A DNA stretch of 64,000 nt from Pseudoduganella lurida. Lineage in GTDB: Bacteria > Pseudomonadota > Gammaproteobacteria > Burkholderiales > Burkholderiaceae_D. Positions 9,745-20,139 of the stretch are shown piece after piece. The stretch spans positions 372,001 to 436,000 of the forward strand of contig NZ_VLLB01000001.1 in NCBI RefSeq assembly GCF_007830455.1. Direction: 5' to 3'. The translations under genes and the position numbers were made by a program. The notes beneath the pieces were generated by a model. It was not told the DNA's origin. It was given only the letters and a program-made list of their open reading frames with translations, and did no database searches. Position 1 is the first letter of the stretch, and the number at the start of each line of letters is the position of its first letter.

Positions 9745-10498
9745 GCTGGGACCTCGTGGATTTCGCTACGAAGATTTCGACGAGTGCGGTCGCCCGCGAC
9801 AACACGACGCCAGCGGAACACGTCAGCACAGGAGCGAGCTGAGCTGCCGCCTCGGCACCCGACGCGCCGAGCGCATGACCACTAACGCTGGCATGGGTCC
9901 TGCCGGAGAGGCAAAGCAGTTTCTTCAAAAAATACATTTCAAACGGCAGGTGCGCCACAAATGATGAGTTAGGGAAATTCTCACACAAAATCGCGTTTCG
10001 CATCGCACTGATCAATACAAATCCGATGCAAACGCGCAGACGGCCAGGCTGTCAATCCATGTCATTTGCATCCAGCCTTGACGGACAGCACGATAAACCC
10101 GGGGATGCACTTAGGAGAGCACGCGTCTGTGCGTCAGGCTGGCGAGTAGCGGAACAGGCGTGCCAGCGTTCAATAATCAAGCGCGTGAATGAACCCGGTC
10201 AATGCGGCACGACCGAGAGCGCGCCACTCGACGGAAATTCAGCTCCGCATCACCCTGTCGCCCCGGATGAAATGGTGGAAATGCGGACCTGCTTGGCCAA
10301 ATGGCTGGGTCCGGCGCTATCAAGCCGATTGGCCTCATCCGGCAGTCAGGCCGCCGCCCCGATTGAATCATTGATTTCGCTTGGAATTGTGCGTTCGTCA
10401 ACGTTCGGGACCAGGCGGTTAATGCAACAATGCTGAGTACGTAGCGGCAGAGACGAAGAACTTGAGCAGGTAGGTGAATAACATTTCAGAAGAGCGTG
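9745..10498. other. Intergenic gap, no supported gene
   Basis: About 750 bases between divergently placed genes (hybrid kinase and kaiC-like). A 136-codon plus-strand frame at 10026-10436 is open but resembles nothing I know and lacks a clear ribosome site. The region should contain the promoter of the kaiC-like operon. Confidence 0.45.
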
Positions 10499-11986
10499 AT
10501 GACAGATATGTTCATACCCACAGAGCGAATTCGCACCGGCATTCCTGAACTCGATTCGGTGCTGCATGGGGGCTTATTGCGTAATCGGATCCATCTGATC
10601 GAAGGACGGCCTGGTACAGGAAAGACGACGTTCGGGTTGCGCTACTTGATCGAGGGGAAAGAGGCAGGTCAGAAGTGTTTGTACCTGAGTTTGTCTGAAG
10701 CTGAGGACGAGTTGCGGCAGACTGCTGCAAGTCACGGCTGGTCGCTCGGAGATATCGACATCGTGGAGATGATTCCATTGCCCGACACGCCGAGTCCACA
10801 GACCATTCTATTACCTACCGACAATGAATTGAACGGTTTGGTCGAGCGCATTGGTGCCAAGGTTGAGCAGGCTGCGGCGGTCCGCGTGGTGATCGATTCC
10901 ATGGTGGAGATTCGCCTGCTGGCTCGCGACAGCGCGCATTATCGGCGTCAGGTCATCGCTCTGCGCGAACGCCTGAGCAAGGTTGGTGCCACGGTCGTTC
11001 TACTGGACGATATCACTTCTGACGGTCGCGAATTCGAACTACAAAGCGCAGTACACGGTGTGATCACCCTGGAATACGACGAGCGAAGTTTTGGTGCGGC
11101 GCGACGCCGGCTACACGTTGTCAAGCTACGCGGAGGCGATTTCCAGAGTGGTTGGCACGACTACGCCATTGAGACTGGAGAGATACTGGTATTCCCCAGT
11201 CTGATCGCTAAGGAGCATCACCGGGCGAACGACAAAACCGAGGTATTCAGCGGCGTCGGTGCCTTGGACGATTTATTTGGCGGACCGCTGACGGCGGGTA
11301 GTTCAACCATGATCCTAGGCCCCTCCGGTATCGGGAAAACCACGCTCGCACTGCAGTATGCGGCAGCCGCGGTAAAAGCCGGATATAGGGCCGCCTACTT
11401 CAATTTCGATGAATCCGAAACCACCCTGCAGTCCCGAATGGTACTGAGCATGGGTGAGGGCAAAGCATCGGACGGCTCAGCCGACGACGAAGACAACCAA
11501 GCCGGAAGCGAGTCGCACCGGTTTTTCCAGCGTCGTGTCAATCCATCGCGTATCTCACCAGGACAGTTCATCTGGAACGTCAGGCGCATGGTGGAAGACC
11601 AGGACGTGAGGCTGGTAATCATCGATAGTATCAATTCCTATCTGGACGTGATTCGTGAAGAGAAATCCTTGCTGCCACAGATGAATGAATTGTTCTCTTA
11701 CTTGAGCAATATGAGTGTGATGGTAGTCGTGGTGGGCGCGCACTCCGCACGGCTCGACACCTCCAAGGAGCCAGATGCGGTCAGTATCATTACCGACAAC
11801 ATTATTTCCATGCGCTACTACGAGCGAGACAATGTCGTGTGCAAGGCGATATGCGTCTTTAAAAAACGTCAGGGTCAGCACGAGCACGAGATCCGCGAGC
11901 TTGAACTCACCAACGAAGGTATCCGCATTGGGGGACCTGTCCAGGCAGCTGACCGTGAGATAGGAGCGACTGCCGTTGGCGTCTGA
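10499..11986 (+). CDS. KaiC-like double RecA-fold ATPase
   Basis: A two-domain KaiC/RadA-type P-loop ATPase of about 495 residues, close to cyanobacterial KaiC in size. Domain 1 has Walker A GRPGTGKTT (Lys42) and Walker B VVIDSM; domain 2 has Walker A GPSGIGKTT (Lys280) and Walker B VIIDSI. No kaiA or kaiB gene is nearby, so an actual clock is not implied. Such KaiC homologues outside cyanobacteria often sit next to histidine kinases and are thought to act in signalling. Here the stop overlaps the start of a hybrid kinase gene by 11 bases, implying translational coupling. A GTG three bases upstream is an equally possible start, with AGAAGAG just ahead of it. Confidence 0.9.
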   Translation: MTDMFIPTERIRTGIPELDSVLHGGLLRNRIHLIEGRPGTGKTTFGLRYLIEGKEAGQKCLYLSLSEAEDELRQTAASHGWSLGDIDIVEMIPLPDTPSPQTILLPTDNELNGLVERIGAKVEQAAAVRVVIDSMVEIRLLARDSAHYRRQVIALRERLSKVGATVVLLDDITSDGREFELQSAVHGVITLEYDERSFGAARRRLHVVKLRGGDFQSGWHDYAIETGEILVFPSLIAKEHHRANDKTEVFSGVGALDDLFGGPLTAGSSTMILGPSGIGKTTLALQYAAAAVKAGYRAAYFNFDESETTLQSRMVLSMGEGKASDGSADDEDNQAGSESHRFFQRRVNPSRISPGQFIWNVRRMVEDQDVRLVIIDSINSYLDVIREEKSLLPQMNELFSYLSNMSVMVVVVGAHSARLDTSKEPDAVSIITDNIISMRYYERDNVVCKAICVFKKRQGQHEHEIRELELTNEGIRIGGPVQAADREIGATAVGV

Positions 11987-13637
11987 ATTGCATCAGTCGG
12001 TGGTGGTATTCGCCCCACTGGAGGGCGATGGTGCGGCCTTGCGTGGCATTATCGAAGACGAACGAGAGCGCGCCAACCTGTGCACGGATGCGGACGGATT
12101 CTATAAAGCGCTGGACGATTCCGCTCTCGCCGTGATCGTCACAGAAGAAGGCCTGGCGAAATGTTCACTTCAAGACTTGAGTGCAGCCTTGAACAGGCAG
12201 CGCGTGTGGTCCGATGTGCCGATTCTGGTGTTGGCGGCAGCTGATCGCCGCGAGATCGACAGTGAGCGGTTCGACCGTCTCGCGGGTGTCGGCAACGTCA
12301 TCCTGTTGACACGCCCCATGAGCCGCCTGGTCCTAGCGATGGCGATCCGCTCGGCGCTGCGCACGCGGCGTCTTCAATTTGCGGTACGCGACCAGCTTGA
12401 AGAATTGGCCGGACATGCCGACCGACTCGAGTCGACCGTGGCGGAACGGACCCGCATGCTTGAACACGAGGTCAGCGAGCGACGTCGCGCCGAGCACGCG
12501 CTGGCCGAGGCACGACGGCTCGAATCGCTCGGCCAGCTTACGGGCGGGATCGCTCACGATTTCAACAATATGTTGCAGGTCGTTGCGGGCAGCGAAACAC
12601 TGCTCCGCCTGGTCTTGACGTCCTCGCCCGACACGCGTGTCACACGCGCATTGGATGGCATCCGTCGCGCCACCAGCCATGGGGCCTCACTGACTCAGCA
12701 GCTGTTGGCGTACGCGCGGCGCCAGCCGCTATCCAGCATCGCGCTGGACATTCGTGCGCATCTGCACGCCACGTCCGAGATGATTCTGCGCACCTTAAGC
12801 GCCGAGATAGAGCTGCGCCAGGAGGTCGACCCCTTCGTATGGTCAGTGCTGGTCGATCCGGCACAACTGGACGCCGCGGTACTGAATATCGTAGGTAACG
12901 CGCGGGACGCCATGCCGAACGGCGGAATCCTGACCCTCCACGCGCGCAACTGGCGATTGCCAGACGTCGCGCTCCCCGAAGGCGGGTACCTGCATGGCGA
13001 ATTTGTGAGCCTCTCCGTGACGGATAATGGTGAGGGAATGACGGAAGAAACCGCACGCCAGGCGTTTGAACCGTTTTTCACGACCAAAGCGGTCGGCAAG
13101 GGGACCGGCCTCGGGCTCTCGCAGGTTTATGGGTTCGCCATCCAGAGCGGCGGGCTTGCCTTCCTCCGGCGCGAGAGCGTCGGCACCACGGTCGGGATGC
13201 TGTTGCCACGCAGTCTGGAAAAGGTGGCCGCGCCAGACATTCAACATGGGTTCAACAATGACGGCCTTGCAGGCGTAAGGGTCCTGTACGTAGAGGACGA
13301 TGCCAATGTGGCGGAATCGACGGTTGCAATCCTGCGTGCGATCGGCGCGCAGGTGAAATGGGTGATCAGTGCCGACGATGCGATCACCGCGGATTTTTCG
13401 GAGATCGAAATCGTTTGCTCCGACGTGATCATGCCTGGCCAAATGGATGGCATCGAGTTGGCTCGCTGGATTGCCGCGAATCACCCACATATGCCAGTGG
13501 TTCTGACCAGCGGTTACATGCTGTCGCCAGAGCGACTACGCGAACTTGACGTTCATTTTGTGCGCAAGCCTTTTACGATCGCGACAATCGAAGAAGCCTT
13601 CACCAAAGCGCTCCACAAGTCCCGTTCCGGACGTTGA
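11976..13637 (+). CDS. Hybrid histidine kinase coupled to the KaiC-like gene
   Basis: A 553-residue soluble hybrid kinase. Residues 1-130 look like a degenerate receiver (pseudo-receiver): the fold pattern [18 protein letters not shown] and LLTRPM is present but a normal phospho-acceptor is not. A coiled-coil linker follows, then His194 in [12 protein letters not shown], the ATPase domain ([26 protein letters not shown]) and a true C-terminal receiver with VEDD, Asp483 in [18 protein letters not shown] and RKPF. The start is a TTG with TAGGAG about ten bases upstream, inside the end of the KaiC-like gene. The overlap suggests that the two proteins act together, with the pseudo-receiver as a plausible contact point; that is inference. 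Confidence 0.87.
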   Translation: MASELHQSVVVFAPLEGDGAALRGIIEDERERANLCTDADGFYKALDDSALAVIVTEEGLAKCSLQDLSAALNRQRVWSDVPILVLAAADRREIDSERFDRLAGVGNVILLTRPMSRLVLAMAIRSALRTRRLQFAVRDQLEELAGHADRLESTVAERTRMLEHEVSERRRAEHALAEARRLESLGQLTGGIAHDFNNMLQVVAGSETLLRLVLTSSPDTRVTRALDGIRRATSHGASLTQQLLAYARRQPLSSIALDIRAHLHATSEMILRTLSAEIELRQEVDPFVWSVLVDPAQLDAAVLNIVGNARDAMPNGGILTLHARNWRLPDVALPEGGYLHGEFVSLSVTDNGEGMTEETARQAFEPFFTTKAVGKGTGLGLSQVYGFAIQSGGLAFLRRESVGTTVGMLLPRSLEKVAAPDIQHGFNNDGLAGVRVLYVEDDANVAESTVAILRAIGAQVKWVISADDAITADFSEIEIVCSDVIMPGQMDGIELARWIAANHPHMPVVLTSGYMLSPERLRELDVHFVRKPFTIATIEEAFTKALHKSRSGR

Positions 13638-14371
13638 GCCCACGCGGCGATGCGGTCGCAGGTCAGGAAGAACCGCTAGCACCACGGCGCTGTTCCCCGG
13701 CCACCAGTGTTCTCCGTCTTCAGCAAGCCTGAACCTCACCGATGAAGAGACACTGCTTTCAATAAGCGCCTTCCGTTGAAGTGCGCCGATGCGGCTTCAG
13801 CGCTGCCGGGCGCACGTCTGAGCACAAAATGCCTGGACCCGCCACGGGACAACACCTGACCCTGCTCTCATTCGACCTTCGCACGGGCGGCTTCGACTGC
13901 TCGGCATGGGCATCTGTGTCATGGGCATGGGCGCAACCAGGCAATTCGCTGTGCCCCGCTGCGGCCCGGCGCCGCTGTCGCCGCGCCATACATTACCTCA
14001 TACATAGCCCCCATGGTACCCGGCGCGCTCGCTCCCCATCTCGATACGCTATTGCTTTAAGTCGCTGCCGTGGCTTGGCTTCGCCATCGGTGTTGCAGGG
14101 CGCGATACTCATGAAGATCGCCCTACTTCCTTAGGATCCGGTTGAGCAAGCCGGCTGCACGCCCCATTTGGCAATCGAATGATGGATTTGAACTGAACAG
14201 CACACCCAGTCGGTGCGATGCGAGAGATACCCAGGCCAATATTGCAGCACGCGGATCGGAGACGCGATCACGCATTCATGTCGGACGGCAAGCACGATGA
14301 AAACTTCCACGTTGACGAAAGGATATTTAAATCTGATAGTAGGGGCTCCCTCACTCACTGCCGGAGCAACG
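13638..14371. other. Intergenic gap, no supported gene
   Basis: About 734 bases between the KaiC/kinase operon and the nuclease/protease pair. I see no recognisable protein, RNA or terminator. The promoter of the nuclease gene should lie towards its right end. Confidence 0.45.
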
Positions 14372-15361
14372 ATGAGCTCGATCCAACTGCAGGTGCCCCT
14401 GACCATCACCCTCTCGCTCGGCGAGACGCCCCACGCGACGCCTGCCAGCTTGCTGACCGCCGCGACAGGTACGGGCGAGACCGGGAGCGCCGGCCTGGAG
14501 CGGGTCGACATCGAACAGAATTATGCAGAGCGCCAGGGTTACCGGGACGACTTCCTGGGCATGGCCGTCGCCTTGCCGACGCTGAACGAAGAACAACGCC
14601 GCAACGCCGCCAAGAATACCCTCGCCAAGCCGGGACAGGATGCGACAGTCCTGCCCTACCACCACTTCTCGATCGTCATGAACCGGCGCCGCCAGCTGGC
14701 CTACTATACTGCCGTCAATATCGACGGCGCGCAGTCGAAAAAACCGAAGCGCGCCAGCGACACGTGGTACTTCGATCCGCGCATCGCCGAGTCCGAGCAG
14801 ATCGGCGAGGACTTGTACGCCCGCAACGCCCTGGATCGTGGCCACCTGGTGCGCCGCCTGGATCCGGCCTGGGGCGAGGATGCCGTGCGCGCCAACAACG
14901 ACACCTTCCACTTCACCAACTGCTCGCCGCAGCACGCCGACTTCAACCAGAACGACGAGACCTGGCAGGGCATCGAAAACTACCTGCTGGGCCAGGCGAC
15001 CGGCGCACGCCGCGCGTTGACGATCTTCACGGGACCCGTGATGACGGACGACGATCCCCTGTATCGCGGCGTGCGCATTCCGCGGCACTTCTGGAAGATC
15101 GCCGCCTACGTGACGGACGACGACCAGCTCACCGTGTCGGCCTACCTCCTGGGCCAGGAAGACTTGCTGGACGGCCTGGAACGGTTCACACCGGCGACGT
15201 GGCAGGTCACGGTCCAGGAGATCATCGATCGCACCGGGCTCGACTTCTCCCACCTCGTCGACGCCGAAGTGCCGCTGGCACCTCGCCCCGGCCTGGAAGT
15301 GGCGGCACAAGGGGCCGGGCGCCGCCAGCTGTACTCGGTCAGCGACATCATCGCGGCCTGA
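14372..15361 (+). CDS. DNA/RNA non-specific endonuclease (NUC family)
   Basis: A His-Me-finger nuclease of the NucA/EndoG class that would cut DNA and RNA with a divalent metal. The catalytic motif DRGH (His158) is at residues 155-158 of 329, and the metal-binding asparagine is Asn192 in the segment SPQHADFNQNDETW. Residues 1-95 form an extra N-terminal region with no signal peptide, so the enzyme is probably cytoplasmic or released by another route. The ATG at 14372 has GGAG six bases upstream and starts MSSIQLQVPLTITLSLG; upstream in-frame codons look non-coding. The protease gene begins two bases after the stop, so they are one operon. Similar pairs are seen in predicted conflict systems, but its target is unknown. 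Confidence 0.85.
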   Translation: MSSIQLQVPLTITLSLGETPHATPASLLTAATGTGETGSAGLERVDIEQNYAERQGYRDDFLGMAVALPTLNEEQRRNAAKNTLAKPGQDATVLPYHHFSIVMNRRRQLAYYTAVNIDGAQSKKPKRASDTWYFDPRIAESEQIGEDLYARNALDRGHLVRRLDPAWGEDAVRANNDTFHFTNCSPQHADFNQNDETWQGIENYLLGQATGARRALTIFTGPVMTDDDPLYRGVRIPRHFWKIAAYVTDDDQLTVSAYLLGQEDLLDGLERFTPATWQVTVQEIIDRTGLDFSHLVDAEVPLAPRPGLEVAAQGAGRRQLYSVSDIIAA

Positions 15362-15363
15362 CC

Positions 15364-16575
15364 ATGGACGAACTGCGTCCCGTGTACACGGGGGCCAGCG
15401 CCCGCCTGCGGCAAAAGAGCGCGGCAATCACCCGCGTCTACGATCACGTGGCCACCAGCACGGTGCGACTGATCGATCCCGCGATCACGACGTTGCGCGC
15501 CAACCGCCTGGTCCACACACCGCTCCTGGCAAAGCAGTTCGATGCGGAGGCGGTGCAGGAAATCCGGGCGCAGCCCGATGTCCAGCAGTGGAGCGCGAAC
15601 ACCCAGCGCCAGCTGGAACGGCTGATCGGCCATCCCGACTTCCTGCCGGTCTGGTTCCTGCAGCGTGGCGCCGAACTGCGCCGCACCGTCGCCAAGATCA
15701 AGGCCCGCTCCGCTGCCGGCGCCGAGATGGAGGGCACCGGTTTCCTGGTCGGCCCGGGCCTGCTGCTGACCAACGCCCACGTGCTGGACTGGTCGGACAT
15801 GGGCCGCGAGCCGCTGCAGGCGATCGCCCCGCACTCCTCCGCCCTGTTCGACTTCGAGGAGCAGTTCGACGGTTCCCTGCGCCAGACCGCCACGTTCGCC
15901 CTGGACCCGACGACGCTGCTGCTCTCCAGCCCCTGGGATGTGCTGGACTACGTGCTGGTGGCCGTGAAGGCGGTCAGCACCGACGGCAAGGCCAGGATCG
16001 AGGACTACGGCTACAACCGCCTCACCGCGGAACTGGGCAAGATCGCGGCGGGCGAAGCCGTCTTCATCATCCAGCACCCGCTGGGCCAGGCCAAGCAGGT
16101 CGTGCTGAACGAGAACCGCCTGATCGAACGCGACGAGGCGTCGCCCTACCTGGTCTACGAAGCCGACACCAACAGCGGTTCCTCGGGCTCGCCGGTCTTC
16201 AACCGCCAGTGGGAGGCGGTCGCCCTGCACCACTCGTCGGAGATCGCGCGCAACGAGGCCGGCCAGATCCTGAACCTGGAGGACCAGCCCTGGGACCCGG
16301 CACAAGGCGCGGGCCGGATCCAGTTCAGGGGCCTGAACGAAGGCATCCGCATCAGCCGCATTCTGCAGCACCTCGCGCAGACCCTGGTGGACGTCCAGAG
16401 CGGCGCACCCATTGCCGGCCCGCAGACCCTGTCCGAGAGCGGGGCAAGCCGTCTCAGACAACTGCTCGCCACCCGCCTCGCTCCCGTGCCGGGTGACCTG
16501 GTTGGCCGGGTACCGGTGTCCGAGCAAGGTCCATCACACCAGTCCCCGAAGCCCGCGTACGGCACCCCCGACTAG
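15364..16575 (+). CDS. Trypsin/V8-like serine protease
   Basis: A chymotrypsin-fold protease of 403 residues with an intact triad: His139 in LLLTNAHVL, Asp195 in LDYVLVAV and Ser274 in GSSGSPVF. The substrate-side segment DTNSGSSGSP fits the V8/Glu-endopeptidase-like type. Residues 1-115 are a mostly helical N-terminal region of unknown role and there is no signal peptide, so it is probably cytoplasmic. A Pro/Ser-rich tail follows the catalytic domain. It starts two bases after the nuclease stop codon. Possible roles are proteolytic activation of the nuclease, cleavage of a host or phage target, or self-inhibition; the sequence does not decide between them. Confidence 0.83.
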   Translation: MDELRPVYTGASARLRQKSAAITRVYDHVATSTVRLIDPAITTLRANRLVHTPLLAKQFDAEAVQEIRAQPDVQQWSANTQRQLERLIGHPDFLPVWFLQRGAELRRTVAKIKARSAAGAEMEGTGFLVGPGLLLTNAHVLDWSDMGREPLQAIAPHSSALFDFEEQFDGSLRQTATFALDPTTLLLSSPWDVLDYVLVAVKAVSTDGKARIEDYGYNRLTAELGKIAAGEAVFIIQHPLGQAKQVVLNENRLIERDEASPYLVYEADTNSGSSGSPVFNRQWEAVALHHSSEIARNEAGQILNLEDQPWDPAQGAGRIQFRGLNEGIRISRILQHLAQTLVDVQSGAPIAGPQTLSESGASRLRQLLATRLAPVPGDLVGRVPVSEQGPSHQSPKPAYGTPD

Positions 16576-17213
16576 CCCAACCCGGGCGGGTCGCTGGCCG
16601 GGTAGGCCGGACACTGTCGGCACCGATCGCAGCGCTGCCATACGCCCGCCTCAAACTGCGAATGACGAAGTGATTGTTCTGGCGTGCCACGGCAGCGGCG
16701 CCCGCCACCTTGCCGCACCGCCCGTGAGCAGATCGGCAGGATGTGCCGCATGAGGCAAGTGGATGAGGCTCGTCGGACCATGTCGGATGATGGTACTGGT
16801 GAGGGCCCCACGCCAGCGTGCGGTGCAACAGGAAAACGGAAGGATGTGGCACGGGAAGGATTTAACGCGGCAACACTTCGAGATGGCAGGCATGCTGCGC
16901 ATTGTAGGAAGCTTCGCGACGCTGCCGTGACCCATCGGCGCCGGGCAGCGGTCCGCGCATTCATTGCGATTACTCCGCCGTACGCCCCTCGGGTTCCACG
17001 TGGCCGTCGAGCGCCAAAAAAACAGTCGCCGCAGGGCATGTGGCCAGTCCTCCAGACAACGGAGGAGACCAGCAGATCACGCCAAGGCACGAGGGCCGCG
17101 CCAATGCATTCTGTCGACATCACTCATCCGGCGATAAACAGGTCAACGGCGCTCATCGAGACTTTGACAACGCTGAATCCGGCGCAGCGAAGAAACAGCG
17201 CGTGATGCCGCGC
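16576..17213. other. Intergenic gap, no supported gene
   Basis: About 638 bases between the convergent protease and chemoreceptor genes. A 173-codon plus-strand frame (16684-17205) is open but has no recognisable motif, so I do not call it. Confidence 0.45.
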
Positions 17214-18788
17214 CTACGCCGCGCGCAGCTTGAAAATGGCAACCGAATCGTCCAGCTGACGTGCCTGTTCGCGCAACGCTTCGGCGGCTGCCGCTGCTTC
17301 CTCGACCAGCGCCGCATTCTGCTGGGTCACGCCATCGATATGCGCGATGGCCGCGCCGATCTGCTCGATGCCATCCTGCTGCTCGCCACTGGCCAGCGCA
17401 ATCGCCTGCACCACCGCCGCGACCTGGCGCACGCTCGACAGCACCTCCTGCATCGTGCTGCCGGCATGGTCGACCAGGGCGCGGCCGGCCGCCACTTCCT
17501 GAATGGACGTGGTGATCAGCGCACGAATCTCCCGGGCCGCCACCCCCGAGCGCTGCGCGAGCGCCCGCACTTCGCTGGCGACGACGGCGAACCCGCGCCC
17601 CTGCTCACCGGCACGTGCCGCTTCCACCGCAGCGTTCAGCGCCAGGATATTGGTCTGGAATGCGATGCCGTCGATCACACCGATGATCTCGCCGATCTTC
17701 TCGGAAGTGCCATTGATGGCCCCCATCGTGACCACCGCCTGGGCCACGGTCGCGCTGCCCCGCGTCGACACGCTGGTGGCCTGTTCTGCCAGTTGCGCCG
17801 CCGTGCCGGCGTTGTCGCTGTTCTGGCGCACAGTGCTGGTCAACTCCACCATCGACGAGGCCGTTTCTTCCAGCGTGCCCGCCTGGGCTTCCGTGCGCGA
17901 CGACAGGTCCGCATTGCCATGCGCGATTTCGGCGGAGGCCACCGCGATCGCCTGCGTCCCCTGCCGCACCTGCGCGACAATGCGCGACAGGTTTGCGCTC
18001 ATCTGCGACAGCGCGCGCAGCAGATCACCGATCTCGTCCCGTCGCGTGCTCCGCACGTCCGCACGCAGGTCGCCTCCCGCCACCTCCTGCGCCATGTTGA
18101 GCGCCTGGCCCAGCGGCACCGTAATACCGCGGATCAGCGTGGTGACGATGACGGCGCCGATCGCCACCGTGGCGACCAGCAACACCAGCAGGATCGACAC
18201 CGAACGACCGTAAGCGGCGTCATTTTCGGTCTGTACTGCGGCAACACGGGCCGTCGCGGCCTTCTCGATCAGCGCCACGATAGCGTCGATCCGTTCGGTG
18301 GGCGCGCGGTCCATCCCCTTGACGAGCGCGTCGACCCGATGCGCACTGTCGCCGTCGGCCGCGTCATAACTGGCTAACGCGGCCAGGTACTTTCGCTCGA
18401 GATCGGCGTGCAAGGATAGTGCCTCGTCGACCTGCTCGACCGGCAAGCGCAGCGCGTCCATGGCCGCCTTCAGCTCCGTCAGCTGGCCGGCCGTCTTGCG
18501 CGAGCTGGCGCCAAACGCCGCGGTGTATTTCTGCAACTGCGCCGGATCCTGACCGCGCAGCAGGATGTTCTTCCATTCCTGCACCTGGATCTTGAATTCC
18601 ACCTGGGCCGAACGCGCCGCATCGACAGCATGCAGCAGCGTGCTGGCTTCCGTCAGGCCGGCCGTGTTCCGCACATTCATGTCGCGCATGGCCTGCCACC
18701 CCGTGAGGCCAACCAGCACGACGGTCAGCAAGAAGAATCCGGCAAGCAGCATCAGCCGCACGCCAATTTTAAGATTAGCGAGTTTCAT
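17214..18788 (-). CDS. Methyl-accepting chemotaxis protein
   Basis: A 524-residue transmembrane chemoreceptor. Helix 1 spans about residues 11-30, a four-helix-bundle periplasmic sensor follows to about residue 190, and helix 2 is near residues 197-218. A HAMP domain ([18 protein letters not shown]) leads into the signalling coiled coil. Its hairpin tip carries the conserved stretch [20 protein letters not shown] and [16 protein letters not shown], which binds CheW and CheA. The protein ends IFKLRAA without the CheR/CheB tether pentapeptide. No che genes are nearby, so it is an orphan receptor. Its ligand cannot be told from the sequence. Confidence 0.95.
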   Translation of the reverse strand: MKLANLKIGVRLMLLAGFFLLTVVLVGLTGWQAMRDMNVRNTAGLTEASTLLHAVDAARSAQVEFKIQVQEWKNILLRGQDPAQLQKYTAAFGASSRKTAGQLTELKAAMDALRLPVEQVDEALSLHADLERKYLAALASYDAADGDSAHRVDALVKGMDRAPTERIDAIVALIEKAATARVAAVQTENDAAYGRSVSILLVLLVATVAIGAVIVTTLIRGITVPLGQALNMAQEVAGGDLRADVRSTRRDEIGDLLRALSQMSANLSRIVAQVRQGTQAIAVASAEIAHGNADLSSRTEAQAGTLEETASSMVELTSTVRQNSDNAGTAAQLAEQATSVSTRGSATVAQAVVTMGAINGTSEKIGEIIGVIDGIAFQTNILALNAAVEAARAGEQGRGFAVVASEVRALAQRSGVAAREIRALITTSIQEVAAGRALVDHAGSTMQEVLSSVRQVAAVVQAIALASGEQQDGIEQIGAAIAHIDGVTQQNAALVEEAAAAAEALREQARQLDDSVAIFKLRAA

Positions 18789-19662
18789 AACATATCCACA
18801 TTGGCGAGGGCGGCTGCGGGGGCTGGGCAGTGGGAGGCAAACAAAAATCTCTCACATTGTATCGTCCTGGACAGGCTCGACAATAGATTTATTGCCGATG
18901 AGAACCAACAAACAACGCACCGCACTTGACCATGGCGTGCCACGTGCCCGGGCCTGGGATTGGCGAACAAACCAGTGCGCGGGATCGCGCTGCGGGCGAG
19001 CTATGGGAGCCGACGCTCGCGCACTCCGCTGTGGCCGTGCACGTGGGCTGGGCGCGTCTGGCCGATGGAAATCCGATGGAGGCGTGACTGCCTTGTGTCA
19101 CCGTCACCTTGGCAACCGGAGTCCATCCTAGGAGACGCTGCCATCGCACCGGAGCGCAAGGAGCGCAGTGCCACATTGGGGGCAATCAGCGTTGCTGGAT
19201 GGGATCGGCAGACGGGTAAACATCGCGCTTTGCGTCAAGGCGTCCGATTCGACGGAACGGATGGTTCCGCCCGCGCCCACTCATCCATTGCGCGCACACA
19301 AATGAATGGCATTTTCGGCAATAGCTTTGCGCTACGATCAATATTAGCGAGCTCTACCGTGACACGATGCCCCCCACTGCGCGAGGCCAAATTCGAACAG
19401 CCATCCGTACGGCGCAAGGCAGACGCGAGATCCGCCATCCCTGCACGGATGATGCCTCGGACAGTCCGCAGTGGCGTGGCAATCCGGTTCCACACAGATG
19501 TATTTTCTGAGAGCATCGGCTGAGCCAGGGAGGCAGTGTGCCTGAGAGGCGCCGCGCTCCGCTGTACGCGCGGCGCCCCGCAGAGACAGCAATGCAGACC
19601 GTCCTCATCGATGCAATATCACCGCACGTCCAGCTTCCTACAAATCAATGAAAAAGGAGACA
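18789..19662. other. Intergenic gap before the conjugation operon
   Basis: About 870 bases with no supported gene. It is the largest empty stretch in the left half and separates the signalling genes from the conjugation operon, so it is a reasonable place to look for a left element boundary or the first operon promoter. I found no copy of the tRNA-Val 3' end here by eye. Confidence 0.45.
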
Positions 19663-20028
19663 ATGATGACCCCGATGTTATCGATGCGCGCACCCACCGA
19701 AAGCGATGGAACCGGCGGCATCGCCGGCAATCCCGAGGCGCTGGGCGCCATGCGTCTGGCGCTGGAGGATGCCATGGCGACCGGCTGCGGCACCGTGCAG
19801 GCGTTGTCACCCAATGGATCACCGCTGATCCTGGTTTTCATTCGCGATCGCGACATGGGTGCCCTGCGTTGCGATTCGAACGATGCGACGACCGCATCAG
19901 CAGCGGCAAATGATCACGTTGCCGCGCAGGCCCTGCGCAGCTGGATCGCGACGCATCTGCCAGGCGCCAGCCTTGGACCGGCGTACCAGGACGCCCAACT
20001 GGTTCCTCGCCGCCCCCTGACCGACTGA
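19663..20028 (+). CDS. Small protein of unknown function, first gene of the conjugation cluster
   Basis: A 121-residue protein I do not recognise. AAGGAG sits just upstream of two tandem ATG codons (19663 and 19666), and the spacing fits the second slightly better. The sequence MRLALEDAMATGCGTVQALSP followed by LILVFIRDR looks like a small alpha/beta protein with no signal peptide and no membrane helix. It lies directly ahead of the conjugation genes on the same strand and may be a regulator or accessory protein of transfer; that rests on position only. Confidence 0.6.
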   Translation: MMTPMLSMRAPTESDGTGGIAGNPEALGAMRLALEDAMATGCGTVQALSPNGSPLILVFIRDRDMGALRCDSNDATTASAAANDHVAAQALRSWIATHLPGASLGPAYQDAQLVPRRPLTD

Positions 20029-20139
20029 GTGCATCGGCCAACGTCCCATCCGCCCATCGCTGGAACGGCGGTAGATCGATCCGGAGTCACACCGCTGTTG
20101 CTGCCACTGCAACCACCTCCACCCGAACGTCGTTGCCCC

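Noticed and set aside
8128..9885. A 585-codon plus-strand frame over the hybrid kinase
   Set aside because: The minus strand encodes a complete kinase with all motifs; the other frame is a shadow.
10026..10436. A 136-codon plus-strand frame upstream of the KaiC-like gene
   Set aside because: No family resemblance, poor ribosome site and biased composition; left as intergenic.
18960..19523. A 187-codon plus-strand frame ahead of the conjugation genes
   Set aside because: No motif, Arg/Ser-rich shadow-like composition and no ribosome site.
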